Source: Epidermidibacterium keratini (GTDB lineage Bacteria > Actinomycetota > Actinomycetes > Mycobacteriales > Antricoccaceae). From it: a stretch of DNA of 64,000 nucleotides. The DNA is taken from positions 3,184,067 through 3,248,066 of the forward strand of contig NZ_CP047156.1 in the NCBI RefSeq assembly GCF_009834025.1, read 5' to 3'. The translations under genes were made by a program, and so were the position numbers. A model generated the notes under the pieces. The model was not told where the DNA came from. It saw nothing but the letters and a program-made list of their open reading frames with translations, and made no database searches. Shown piece after piece: positions 25,636 to 34,262 of the stretch (position 1 is the stretch's first letter; the number at the start of each line of letters is the position of its first letter).

Positions 25636-26720
25636 CCCAGCGCCAGCTCGTACGCCGCGTGGGTGCGCTCGGCGCAACGCTGCCAGGTGAAGGTCGCGGC
25701 GCGGTCTTGCCGTGTCTGGCGCGTGCCGACCGGTTCATGCAGGGCCGTCGCGATCGCGTCCGCGATGGCCTCGACATCACGGGGATCGGCGTACGCCGCC
25801 TGATCGCCCAGCACTTCGCGAGTGACTGGGATATCGGCGGCCATGACCGGCGTACCGGTCGCCAGCGCTTCCAGCGGGGGCAGCCCGAACCCTTCGTCCA
25901 GGGAGGGGAAGGCGAGCAGCGAGGCGCCCGCGACGACCTCGCGGACTTGCTCGGCGCCGAGATGGCCGGTGCGGATGAGCTTGTCGGCGGCGATCCCGCT
26001 GGCATCGAGGGCTTGGCCCCATCCCGCTCCACCGACCAGGACCAGCGGTGGCAGCTCGGGCCGTGCGCGCCAGACGTCCAGCAGCGCACCGAGGTTCTTG
26101 CGCGGCTCGAGCGTGCCTACCGCCACGACGTACTCGGCCGGCAGCCCCAGCTCGCGGCGCAGCTCCGCGGCGGGTGATGTGGCCGTGAACCAGGTCGGAT
26201 CCACGCCGAGTGGCGTGACCACGACCCGCTCGGCCGGGAACCGGTAGGCCTCCAGGAGCTGGTGGGCCATCGCCTGCGAGACGACGGTGACGGCCGCGGC
26301 GCGTCGCAGCCCGCGTGGGACGAGCTCGGCGTACGCCAAGCTGGCCCGCGCGACCGTGTGGGGATAGCGCAGATAGGCCAGGTCGTGCACCGTGAGTACG
26401 CCGGCCGCGCGCTGCAGCGGAGGAAGGACGAAGTTGGTTCCGTGAAACACGTCGGTGCGTCCACAGATCGCTTCTACTGCTGGAAAGTTTGCGCGCAACC
26501 AAGCTGCGTGCAGGGCGCGTGCTGGTGCCGGGCGCGCATGCACGTCGACGGACGGAGGCACCCGGTCGGGCAGTGCTTCGCGGCCGCGCCAGGTAAACGC
26601 GGTCGCTGCCCAGTCATCTGCCAGGTAGCCGGCGCTCAGCGCGCCCAGCACCCGCTCGACGTACGTGCCGATCCCGGTGCGTTGGCCGAGCAGCGGCGTC
26701 GCGTCCAGGGTCACTCGCAT
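25632..26720 (-). CDS. Glycosyltransferase family 1 (GT4-like)
   Basis: 362 residues, GT-B fold. N-terminal LDATPLLGQRTGIGTYVERV and C-terminal VAVGTLEPRKNLGALLDVWR, FPSLDEGFGLPPLEALATGT are typical of nucleotide-sugar-dependent GT4 enzymes; EGFGLPPLE carries the donor-binding glutamates. It overlaps the end of the preceding GT2 gene by 10 bases. Donor and acceptor unknown; mannose or rhamnose are plausible from the neighbours. Confidence 0.9.
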   Translation of the reverse strand: MRVTLDATPLLGQRTGIGTYVERVLGALSAGYLADDWAATAFTWRGREALPDRVPPSVDVHARPAPARALHAAWLRANFPAVEAICGRTDVFHGTNFVLPPLQRAAGVLTVHDLAYLRYPHTVARASLAYAELVPRGLRRAAAVTVVSQAMAHQLLEAYRFPAERVVVTPLGVDPTWFTATSPAAELRRELGLPAEYVVAVGTLEPRKNLGALLDVWRARPELPPLVLVGGAGWGQALDASGIAADKLIRTGHLGAEQVREVVAGASLLAFPSLDEGFGLPPLEALATGTPVMAADIPVTREVLGDQAAYADPRDVEAIADAIATALHEPVGTRQTRQDRAATFTWQRCAERTHAAYELALG

Positions 26721-27748
26721 GGTGCCTCACTTCTCCCAGCCCACCGGTCGAGCACGTCGACGCGAACTGCGGCGGTGCTGCGACGGCGCGCCGCGAGGGC
26801 TCGGGGGAGTGCACGCAGTACGCCACCCAAGACCCGGATTCGCAGTGATGGCAGGAATACCTGCCTCGCCGGCACGGGACGGCGAAGCCAGTGCTTGACC
26901 GCCAGGCTGGCAGTGGTGAGCACAAACCGCGCCGTCGCTCGCAGTGCGAATCCCAGCGGCGCGTTGCGGTAGAGGGTGAGCAGGCGGTTGCGCTCGTTGA
27001 AGTAGGCGAACATCTCTGAGTCGCGGTCCGCGCTCGCAGCGTGCTCGTGGCTCACCCGAGCCTGCGGCACGTAGATCGCGCTCCAGCCGGCCAGGCGCAG
27101 CCGCCAGGCAGCGTCAAGATCCTCGTAATACATGAAATATCTTGGATCGAAGCCGCCGACCGCTTTCAGCGCGAGCGTGCGGTAGACCGCTGCGCCGCCG
27201 GACGCCCCGAACACCTCGACGGGTACGTCGAACCTTGGGCCGTCAGTCTCGCCCAGACCGCGGTCGGCGCCGTACCCGGTGCCAAGCAGCTCGGCGCCGG
27301 CGTTGTTGATCGTGCCGGCCGGCGTACTCAGCAGCATCCGGGCGGCAGCCGAAGCCACATCGGGTCGAGCCTGAAGGGCGGCCACGCCCTCGGCGAGCCA
27401 CTGGGGGTCAGCCGTGGCGTCGTTGTTCAGCAGGGCGACGTACTCGCTGTCCACCTCGGCGAGAGCGCGCGCCACACCGCCTGCGAAGCCGAGATTCTTT
27501 GGCAACGCCAGCACATCGACGTCGGGGAAGTCGCTGGCGAGCAGCTCTTGGGTGCCATCGCTCGAGCCGTTGTCGACAATCAGGACGCGGTGGGGCAGCG
27601 TCTGCGCCTGCAGTGAGCGAAGGCAGGGCGCAAGCAGGTGCGCTCCCTGCCACGTCACCACGACCACCGTCACTGGCGGCGCGGAGCTGGGCGGGATGGC
27701 GCGGACACTCGAACGATCAGGCACCGCAACAGTGTGCCGCACACCCAC
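26711..27748 (-). CDS. Glycosyltransferase family 2
   Basis: 345 residues, GT-A fold. VTVVVVTWQGAHLLAPCLRS opens the domain; VDNGSSDGTQELL and ALLNNDATADP (metal-binding acidic motif) follow, then GASGGAAVYRTLALKAVGGF and MYYEDLDAAWRLR. The pattern is that of rhamnosyl/galactofuranosyl-type transferases. Start uncertain: GTG at 27748, or a later GTG at 27724. Cotranscribed with the GT1 gene downstream and divergent from 27762. Confidence 0.88.
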   Translation of the reverse strand: MGVRHTVAVPDRSSVRAIPPSSAPPVTVVVVTWQGAHLLAPCLRSLQAQTLPHRVLIVDNGSSDGTQELLASDFPDVDVLALPKNLGFAGGVARALAEVDSEYVALLNNDATADPQWLAEGVAALQARPDVASAAARMLLSTPAGTINNAGAELLGTGYGADRGLGETDGPRFDVPVEVFGASGGAAVYRTLALKAVGGFDPRYFMYYEDLDAAWRLRLAGWSAIYVPQARVSHEHAASADRDSEMFAYFNERNRLLTLYRNAPLGFALRATARFVLTTASLAVKHWLRRPVPARQVFLPSLRIRVLGGVLRALPRALAARRRSTAAVRVDVLDRWAGRSEAPCE

Positions 27749-27761
27749 TAGCCTGGTGGGG

Positions 27762-28856
27762 ATGACTGCACACCGAATCGGCGTACTGCTCGAGCAGTGC
27801 CTGGCACCCGTGCCGGGCGGAACAGGACGCTACAGCTTCGAGATCGCCGCCGCGCTCGCTCGCGTGCGCGGGCTGAAGGTGACCGGATTTGTCGCCGCGC
27901 ACCGCGACGCGAGTGCTGCCAAGGTGCCCGGCGTGCTCGGTCCCCGGCGGCTCCCACTGCCGAGGCGAGCACTCACTGCGGCGTGGGAGCGCGGCGTCCC
28001 GGCGTACTTCCGCGATATCGACCTGCTGCACGCGCCGACGTTGCTGATGCCGCATCGCGCCAACGTGCCTATCGTCGTGACGATCCACGACGCGGTGCCG
28101 TGGACGCACCCGTCGACGCTGACCGAGCGCGGCGTGCGGTGGCATCGCTCGCAAGCGGAGTACGCCGCGACGCACGCGGCGGCGATCACCGTTCCGACCC
28201 ATGCGGTGGCCGGCGAGCTGCGAGAGCACCTCGATATCGCGGTGCCGTTGCATGTTGTGGGTCTTGGCGTATCGACGCAGATGGCGGCCGGCGGGCCGCC
28301 GCTGCCGGAGCTTCCCGAGCGCTACGTGATCTGCGTGGCGACGCTCGAACCACGCAAGGGTCTTGCGGTGCTGATGGCCGCGCTCACCGACCGCCGGCTC
28401 GCCGATGTGCCGCTGGTGCTGGTCGGTCAGCCGGGTTGGGGCGGGGTCGATCTTGACGAAGCCGCGAGGCGGACCGGGCTTGATCTGGACCGTGTCATCG
28501 TGACCGGCCGCCTCGATGACGCGCGGCTGTCGCGAGCGATCGCGAACGCCGAGGTGCTCGTGCAGCCCTCACGCTCCGAAGGGTTCGGGATCCCCGTGCT
28601 CGAGGCGATGACGCTGGGGACACCGGTCATCCACACCGACGCGCCCGCCCTCGTCGAGGTCGCCGGTGGCGCGGGGGTGCAGATCCCGCGCGAGGACAAC
28701 GAGGCGCTCGCCGGCGCGTTGGTGCAGGTGCTTTCGGACGGTCCTCTGCGCGAGAGGCTCAGCGCTGCCGGCAAGAAGCGTGCGCAGGACTACTCGTGGG
28801 ACCGGTCGGCAGAGCAGCTCGTCACGATCTACGACGAGGTCGCGCGCGGTGAGTGA
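27762..28856 (+). CDS. Glycosyltransferase family 1 (GT4-like)
   Basis: 364 residues. GGTGRYSFEIAAALARV near the N-terminus; C-terminal CVATLEPRKGLAVLMAALTD, VTGRLDDARLSRAIANAEVL and SRSEGFGIPVLEAMTLGTPV give a complete GT-B donor domain. GGTGGGG precedes the ATG at 27762; an open frame reaches back to 27414 but overlaps the divergent GT2 gene. First of a four-gene plus-strand run with overlapping ends. Confidence 0.9.
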   Translation: MTAHRIGVLLEQCLAPVPGGTGRYSFEIAAALARVRGLKVTGFVAAHRDASAAKVPGVLGPRRLPLPRRALTAAWERGVPAYFRDIDLLHAPTLLMPHRANVPIVVTIHDAVPWTHPSTLTERGVRWHRSQAEYAATHAAAITVPTHAVAGELREHLDIAVPLHVVGLGVSTQMAAGGPPLPELPERYVICVATLEPRKGLAVLMAALTDRRLADVPLVLVGQPGWGGVDLDEAARRTGLDLDRVIVTGRLDDARLSRAIANAEVLVQPSRSEGFGIPVLEAMTLGTPVIHTDAPALVEVAGGAGVQIPREDNEALAGALVQVLSDGPLRERLSAAGKKRAQDYSWDRSAEQLVTIYDEVARGE

Positions 28857-29982
28857 ACCGCGCGTCCTGTTTGACGCGACAGCGGTTCCGGCCGACCGAC
28901 GTGGGGTTGGCCGGTACGTCGACAGCCTGCTTCCCGAGCTCGACCGAGCCGGTACGCCGCTGCACATCGCCTGCCGCGTCGAAGATGTTGAGCACTACGC
29001 CGCACTCTGTCCAGGCGCCCAGGTGCTCGCCGCACCGCGGGCAATCGCGCGTCGTCCGGTGCGCATGGTGTGGGAGCAGACGGGGTTTCCGGCGCTGATC
29101 GCCCGTCAGGACGTCGATGTGGTGCACAGCCCGCACTACACTCGCCCGGTCCTGAGCCGCAAGCCGAGTGTCGTGACGCTGCACGATGCGACGTTCTTCA
29201 GCCATCCCGAGGTGCATGAGCGGTCAAAGCGCCTGCTGTTTGGCGCATGGAGCAAAGCGTCGCTGCGGCTGGCCGACGCGTGCATCGTGCCCTCGGCCGC
29301 GACCCGCGACGAGCTCGTGAAGTACGCCGGTGCTAAGCCCGACCGCGTTGACGTCGTACACCTCGGAGTCGATACCTCGGTATTTCACGAGCCCGACGCC
29401 GACTCGGTGCGGCGCGTGCGCGACCGGCTCGGAATCGGCGATCGCAGATATATCGCCTTTCTTGGCACGATCGAACCGCGTAAAAACCTTCCCCAGCTCG
29501 TGCGCGCGATGGCGCTGCTGGCCGAACGTCGCGCCGACGTGCCGGTGCTCGTGCTTGCTGGGGGCAGTGGTTGGGACACCACCGTGGACGACGCCATCGC
29601 CGCGGCCCCGGGCGTCGACGTACGCAAGCCGGGCTTTTTGCCGCTCGATGAGCTGGCGGCGTACCTCGGCGATGCCGAACTGGTCGCGTATCCCTCGCTG
29701 GGTGAAGGCTTCGGCCTGCCGGTCATCGAGGCGATGGCGTGCGGCAGCGCCGTACTCACCACGCCATTCCTGAGCCTCCCTGAAGTCGGCGGCGATGTGG
29801 CGGCGTACTCGCAGCCCGATGCGGCATCGATCGCAGCGGCGGTCGAGGAACTGCTCGATGATCCCGTACGTCGGGCAGACATGGCCCGCCGTGGAGTGCA
29901 GCGGGCCCGCCAGTTTTCCTGGGAGGCGGCCGCTGCTGCCCACCAGCGGATTTATCGACAGGTAGCAAGGACACGTACGTGA
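28849..29982 (+). CDS. Glycosyltransferase family 1 (GT4-like)
   Basis: 377 residues from a GTG that overlaps the previous stop by 8 bases. GVGRYVDSLLPELDRAG at the N-terminus, FLGTIEPRKNLPQLVRAMAL and YPSLGEGFGLPVIEAMACGS in the donor domain. Sequence is related to the preceding gene, so tandem duplication and divergence are likely. Substrates unknown. Confidence 0.9.
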   Translation: MSEPRVLFDATAVPADRRGVGRYVDSLLPELDRAGTPLHIACRVEDVEHYAALCPGAQVLAAPRAIARRPVRMVWEQTGFPALIARQDVDVVHSPHYTRPVLSRKPSVVTLHDATFFSHPEVHERSKRLLFGAWSKASLRLADACIVPSAATRDELVKYAGAKPDRVDVVHLGVDTSVFHEPDADSVRRVRDRLGIGDRRYIAFLGTIEPRKNLPQLVRAMALLAERRADVPVLVLAGGSGWDTTVDDAIAAAPGVDVRKPGFLPLDELAAYLGDAELVAYPSLGEGFGLPVIEAMACGSAVLTTPFLSLPEVGGDVAAYSQPDAASIAAAVEELLDDPVRRADMARRGVQRARQFSWEAAAAAHQRIYRQVARTRT

Positions 29983-30902
29983 AGCACCATCCGGACGTCA
30001 CCGTCGTCGTCGTGACGTATTCGCCCGGGGACCAGCTCGACTCGTTCTTGGACTCGCTGCGCCTGGCAACGCGTGGGCCGCTGCCGCGGGTCGTGCTGGT
30101 CGACAACGGTTCGGTCGACGGCGCCCCCGAGCGGGCCGCTCGTCGCGAGGGTGTCGAGCTGGTGCGCAGTGGCGGAAACGTCGGTTTCGGCGCCGCGGCC
30201 AACATCGGGATCCGGCGCAGTGACACCGAGTGGGTGCTCGTCGCGAACCCGGACATCGCCTGGCGTCCTGGGGCGCTGGACGTGCTGCTCGATGCAGCGC
30301 GCCGCTGGCCGGACGCCGGCGCCATTGGCCCGGCGATCCTGACCCCCGACGGCGAGCTGTATCCGTCAGCACGGCTGATTCCTACGCTGGGCGTGGGAAT
30401 CGGACATGCGGTGCTTGGTCCGGTTTGGTCAGCAAACCCGTGGTCGCGGGCGTACCGTGCCGAGGCTGACAACCCGTCAGAGCGCGTCACCGGGTGGATC
30501 TCGGGGTCCTGCATGTTGTTGCGGCGTACCGCCGCACAGGCGGTCGGCGGCTTCGACGAGCGCTACTTCATGTACTTCGAGGACGTCGACCTGTGCGATC
30601 GGCTGGAGCAGGCCGGGTACGACGTGGTGTATGCGCCCTCGGCGGTCGTCGTACACGCTCAAGGTCACGCGGCGAGCCGGCAGCCGACGCGGATGATGGC
30701 CGAGCACCATCGCAGTGCCTACCGGTTTCTGGCCCGGCGGTACCCTGGGTGGCGCTGGGCGCCGGTGCGCATGGCGCTCAAACTTGGTCTCGCCACGCGG
30801 CTCTGGCTGTCGGTGAAGCTCGGACGGGTGGCCGAGGGGCCGACACTGCGACGCCGTGCCGACGTACTGCCTGACCTCCCCGATACCCCGCAGGAGCCGT
30901 AA
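29979..30902 (+). CDS. wbbL: WbbL-like rhamnosyltransferase (GT2)
   Basis: 307 residues. The core motifs VVLVDNGSVDGAPERAARRE, GGNVGFGAAANIGI, LVANPDIAW and GWISGSCMLLRRTAAQAVGG are followed by FDERYFMYFEDVDLCDRL. The C-terminal AVVVHAQGHAASRQPTRMMA, then EHHRSAYRFLARRYPG, resembles mycobacterial WbbL, which adds rhamnose to GlcNAc-PP-decaprenol. Position between rmlD and the GDP-mannose pyrophosphorylase gene also matches. Start GTG overlaps the previous stop (GTGA). Confident as GT2; the WbbL role is inferred. Confidence 0.85.
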   Translation: MKHHPDVTVVVVTYSPGDQLDSFLDSLRLATRGPLPRVVLVDNGSVDGAPERAARREGVELVRSGGNVGFGAAANIGIRRSDTEWVLVANPDIAWRPGALDVLLDAARRWPDAGAIGPAILTPDGELYPSARLIPTLGVGIGHAVLGPVWSANPWSRAYRAEADNPSERVTGWISGSCMLLRRTAAQAVGGFDERYFMYFEDVDLCDRLEQAGYDVVYAPSAVVVHAQGHAASRQPTRMMAEHHRSAYRFLARRYPGWRWAPVRMALKLGLATRLWLSVKLGRVAEGPTLRRRADVLPDLPDTPQEP

Positions 30903-30903
30903 C

Positions 30904-31992
30904 GTGCCTTCGTTCTATCCCGTGATCCCCGCAGGGGGGAGCGGGACCCGGCTGTGGCCGCTGAGCCGCCAGGTAGAGCCGAAGTTCTTGCATCGCCTCG
31001 GTGCCGACCACCGATCGCTGATGCAGCTGACACTGGCGCGTCTCGAACCGCTGGCGCCGGCGGCGCAGACCTTCATCGTGTGCGGTGCCAACCACCGCGA
31101 GGCCATCATGCGGCAGGTTCCTAAGGTGCCTGTCGGAAACTTGATCGTCGAGCCCGCCGGACGCAACTCGGGGCCGGCGATCGCGCTCGCTGCGGCGATC
31201 ATCGAACAGCTTGACCCCGAAGCGGTGATGGGCAGCTTCGCCGCCGACCATCTCATCTCCTACGGCGAGGCGTTCCGTGATGCGATTCGTACGGCGATCG
31301 ACGTCGCGCAGACCGGGCGCCTGGTGACGGTGGCCGTCACGCCGACCAGACCTGAGACCGGCTACGGCTACATCGAGTCAGGCGAGCCGCTCGGGATCGG
31401 CGATGCGCTGGATGTCGTGCGGTTCAAGGAAAAGCCGGATGCGGCGACCGCAGAGAAGTACGTTGCCTCGGGACGGTTCTTCTGGAACGCCGGAATGTTT
31501 GTGTGGCGTGTCGCCGACCTTATGGAGCAACTGCGTGAGCAGGCGCCCGAGATCGCTGAGCGGGTGCAGCAGGTGGCAGACCTGTGGGTGCGCGACTACG
31601 AGGGAGCGCTCGCGAAGCTAGACGAGGTGTGGGTCGACATGCCATCGATCAGCATCGACCACGCGGTGGTCGAAGGGACTGCGGCACAAGGGAAGTTGGC
31701 CACCGTACCGGCTGATATGGGCTGGAGCGACATCGGCGACTGGGACACCATCGCCGAGATGGGCACGCACGAAGGCAGCCGGCTCGAGCAGCCGAAGGAG
31801 ACGCTGCTGATCGACTCGCCGGGGAGCTTTGCGACGTCCGGGACTGGGCGCGCCGTCACGGTGATCGGCGTGCCCGATGTGGTCGTTGTCGAGACCAAGA
31901 CCGCCATCTTGGTTGTGAAGCGCGACGAGGCACAGCGCGTCAAGGAAGCGGTCGAGGAGTGGAAAGCGCGGGGGCGCGAAGACTTGCTGTGA
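30904..31992 (+). CDS. manC: Mannose-1-phosphate guanylyltransferase
   Basis: 362 residues. The pyrophosphorylase signature PVIPAGGSGTRLWPLSRQVE, EPAGRNSGPAIALAAAI, FKEKPDAATAEKYV and FFWNAGMFVWR are intact. It makes GDP-mannose from mannose-1-phosphate and GTP. The C-terminal isomerase (cupin) domain of bifunctional ManC is absent; ManA is a separate gene at 44509. GTG at 30904 is one base after the previous stop. Confidence 0.94.
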   Translation: MPSFYPVIPAGGSGTRLWPLSRQVEPKFLHRLGADHRSLMQLTLARLEPLAPAAQTFIVCGANHREAIMRQVPKVPVGNLIVEPAGRNSGPAIALAAAIIEQLDPEAVMGSFAADHLISYGEAFRDAIRTAIDVAQTGRLVTVAVTPTRPETGYGYIESGEPLGIGDALDVVRFKEKPDAATAEKYVASGRFFWNAGMFVWRVADLMEQLREQAPEIAERVQQVADLWVRDYEGALAKLDEVWVDMPSISIDHAVVEGTAAQGKLATVPADMGWSDIGDWDTIAEMGTHEGSRLEQPKETLLIDSPGSFATSGTGRAVTVIGVPDVVVVETKTAILVVKRDEAQRVKEAVEEWKARGREDLL

Positions 31993-32033
31993 GCGGCACC
32001 CCGCTTCGGCAAACCCAAAGGAAAGGTGAGCAC

Positions 32034-32807
32034 ATGGATCTTGGTGCAGTTTCGGCAATCGTGACGGGAGGGGCCTCCGGCCTCGGTGAGGCGACGACGC
32101 GCGCGCTCGCGGAGGAGGGCGCGTCGGTCACGATCGTCGACCTAGCCGCTGACAAGGGGACCGCACTGGCGGCCGAACTCGGGGGAGCGACGACGTACGT
32201 CGCTGCCGACGTGACGAACCCGGAGCAGGTGCAGCAGGCGATCGACGATGCAAGCAGCAAGGACAGCCCGCTGCGGGTCGTCATCAACTGCGCTGGGATC
32301 GGCTATGCGAAGCGGGTGCTGGGCAAGGACGGAAGCGCGCACGACCTTGAGTCGTTCCAGAAGGTCATCGCGGTCAACCTGACCGGCACGTTCAACGTGC
32401 TGCGTCTTGCCGCGGAGGCGATCGCAAAGGCGGAGCCCTACAACGAAGACGGTGCGCGAGGCGTCATTGTCAACACCGCCTCGGTTGCTGCATTCGAGGG
32501 CCAGATCGGCCAGATCGCTTATGCCACAAGCAAAGCCGGCATTCAAGGGATGACGCTTCCGGCGGCGCGCGACCTGTCGAGTGTCGGGATCCGGGTCAAC
32601 GCGATTGCGCCGGGAATCATTGACACCGCGATGCTGGCGGGCGTCTCGGACGAGTTCCGTAAGACGCTCGGAGCGGGTGTGCCCTTCCCGAAGCGGATCG
32701 GTCGTCCCGACGAGTACGCCGAGGTCGCACTGTTCCTGGCTCGCCACGACTATATGAACGGCGAGACCGTGCGGTTTGACGCGGCCCTGCGGATGGCGCC
32801 GCGCTGA
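32034..32807 (+). CDS. SDR family 3-hydroxyacyl-CoA dehydrogenase-like oxidoreductase
   Basis: 257 residues. NAD-binding VTGGASGLGEATTRALAEEG, the NAG-type INCAGIGYA, VNTASVAAFEGQIGQIAYAT (catalytic Ser) and YATSKAGIQGMTLPAARDLS (YxxxK) are complete. The central insertion after INCAGIG is typical of type II 3-hydroxyacyl-CoA dehydrogenase/17-beta-HSD10 relatives. AAAGGAAAGG precedes the ATG. Exact substrate is not determinable. Confidence 0.88.
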   Translation: MDLGAVSAIVTGGASGLGEATTRALAEEGASVTIVDLAADKGTALAAELGGATTYVAADVTNPEQVQQAIDDASSKDSPLRVVINCAGIGYAKRVLGKDGSAHDLESFQKVIAVNLTGTFNVLRLAAEAIAKAEPYNEDGARGVIVNTASVAAFEGQIGQIAYATSKAGIQGMTLPAARDLSSVGIRVNAIAPGIIDTAMLAGVSDEFRKTLGAGVPFPKRIGRPDEYAEVALFLARHDYMNGETVRFDAALRMAPR

Positions 32808-32815
32808 GTGCCGCG

Positions 32816-33739
32816 ATGAGCTTCGACGATGCGGACCCGGGCCTCGTTGCCCGGGTCCGTGTCGTCGGTCCCTACGACCTGCTGCGCACGATGGCGCCGT
32901 ACCGCTACGGGACCGGTGATCCGACGTGCTTCTTTGATATATCTGGCGTGTGGCGGACGTTTGCAACCCCTCTCGGTGCGGCTACGGGCCTCTTCGCGGC
33001 TGGTGACGGTGAAGTCGTCGCGCGGGCGTGGGGACCTGGCGCGGAGTGGGTTCTGCAGCAGGCGCGGAGCATCGTGGGCGCCGACGATGATCCGCGGAGG
33101 TTCGAGACCGATCATCCGCTGGTTCGCCGGCTGCACGCCCGCTTCATCGGAGTGCGGTTTGCTGCGACGCCGCTCATCTTTGACTCGCTCGTGCCGGCCG
33201 TGCTGAGTCAGAAGGTCACCGGCAAGGAGGCGTTTGCGTGGTGGCGGCGCCTCGTCCGGTCGATCGGCGAACCGGCGCCGGGGCCGGTGCCACGCCCGAT
33301 GTGGGTGCCGCCGTCGATTGCCGCCTTGCGCTCGGTGCCACCGTGGCGGTGGCACGGATGGGGAGTGGGTCCGGCTCATCAGCGAGCGTTGCGGGTGTGT
33401 GCGAGTCGCGGAGATTCCCTGCAGCGACTGGTGACGCGGCCGGCGAGTGAAGCTGCGGAAGCGTTGCAGTCGTTGCCGGGAGTCGGCCGCTGGACAGTGG
33501 CGGAGGTGGTTGAGCGCGTGCATGGATCCGCCGACCACCCGTCGTACGGCGACTATCACATCCCGGGGAACGTGGGGATTGCGCTGCGCGGAGAGCCGTT
33601 CGACGATGCCGCGATGGAGGCGGAGCTCGCTCAGTTCGCGCCCCATCGTGGACGAGTGGTGCGACTGATTGAACTTGCCGGTTTCGGCGCCGAGCGCCAC
33701 GGCCCCCGACGCACCGTCCCCGACTTCCGCTCCATCTAG
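32816..33739 (+). CDS. AlkA-type DNA-3-methyladenine glycosylase (HhH-GPD)
   Basis: 307 residues. The helix-hairpin-helix LQSLPGVGRWTVAEVVERVH is followed by GDYHI, whose Asp is the expected catalytic residue of actinobacterial AlkA/OGG relatives. DSLVPAVLSQKVTGKEAFAW is the usual upstream signature. The enzyme would excise alkylated bases in base excision repair. The ATG at 32816 follows the SDR stop closely (GTGCCGCG gap), so co-transcription is likely. Confidence 0.88.
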   Translation: MSFDDADPGLVARVRVVGPYDLLRTMAPYRYGTGDPTCFFDISGVWRTFATPLGAATGLFAAGDGEVVARAWGPGAEWVLQQARSIVGADDDPRRFETDHPLVRRLHARFIGVRFAATPLIFDSLVPAVLSQKVTGKEAFAWWRRLVRSIGEPAPGPVPRPMWVPPSIAALRSVPPWRWHGWGVGPAHQRALRVCASRGDSLQRLVTRPASEAAEALQSLPGVGRWTVAEVVERVHGSADHPSYGDYHIPGNVGIALRGEPFDDAAMEAELAQFAPHRGRVVRLIELAGFGAERHGPRRTVPDFRSI

Positions 33740-33751
33740 AGATCACTTCCC

Positions 33752-34120
33752 CTTTTCGGCGGTTGAGCAGTCGCCCTTGTCGGTGGTTGAGCAACGAGGG
33801 AGCGCTAGCGACCGAGTGTCCGCGTGGGTCGAGCAGGGCGAGGAACGAGCCCCAACATCGGTGGTTGAGCAACGAGGGAGCGCTAGCGACCGAGTGCCTG
33901 TCGAAACCACTTCCGGTAAATATCTGCGATCTTGACCGGGCGAGCGCCATCCGGTTCGTAAGGATGCAGCGGAGGTCTCGACAGGCGCTCAGGCCCCAGG
34001 GGGCCTTCACTGCTCGACCACCGAGACTTCGCTGGTCGAGCAGTGAGCGAGCGGTCACCCTTCTCGGTGGTTGAGCAACGAGGGAGCGCTAGCGACCGAG
34101 TGCCTGTCGAAACCACTTCC
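33752..34120. repeat. Array of palindromic and Val-Glu-Gln-type repeats upstream of the DUF222 gene
   Basis: The 523-base gene-free interval 33740-34262 is mostly repeats. A 39-base unit starting TCGGTGGTTGAGCAACGAGG and ending CTAGCGACCGAGTG occurs at 33780-33818, 33858-33896 and 34064-34102; the last two continue identically to CTGTCGAAACCACTTCC. One GGTCTCGAC...GACCACCGA element with AGGCCCCAGGGGGCCT core lies at 33973-34025. No coding signal. Similar blocks precede the copy at 62208. Confidence 0.88.
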
Positions 34121-34129
34121 CAGGCATAT

Positions 34130-34262
34130 CTGCGATCTCGACCGAACGAGAGAGGTCGGGTTCGTAACGATGTGGTAAACACGCCTGCTATATGTGCAAA
34201 AACGGGCCATATCGACCAGTTTTCGAAGGGTCGTGTCGGTGGCCTAGCGTAGCGTCGAAGAC
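34130..34262 (+). promoter_or_regulatory. Conserved leader of the DUF222 gene shared with the copy at 62208
   Basis: The bases before both ATGs match closely: TTCGTAACGATGTGGTAAA, GCTATATGTGC, AACGGGCCATATCGACC and GTGGCCTAGCGTAGCG all recur at 62107-62207. TAGCGT lies 7 bases before the ATG, so a leaderless start is possible. Conservation beyond the gene suggests that the promoter travelled with the duplication. Confidence 0.5.
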
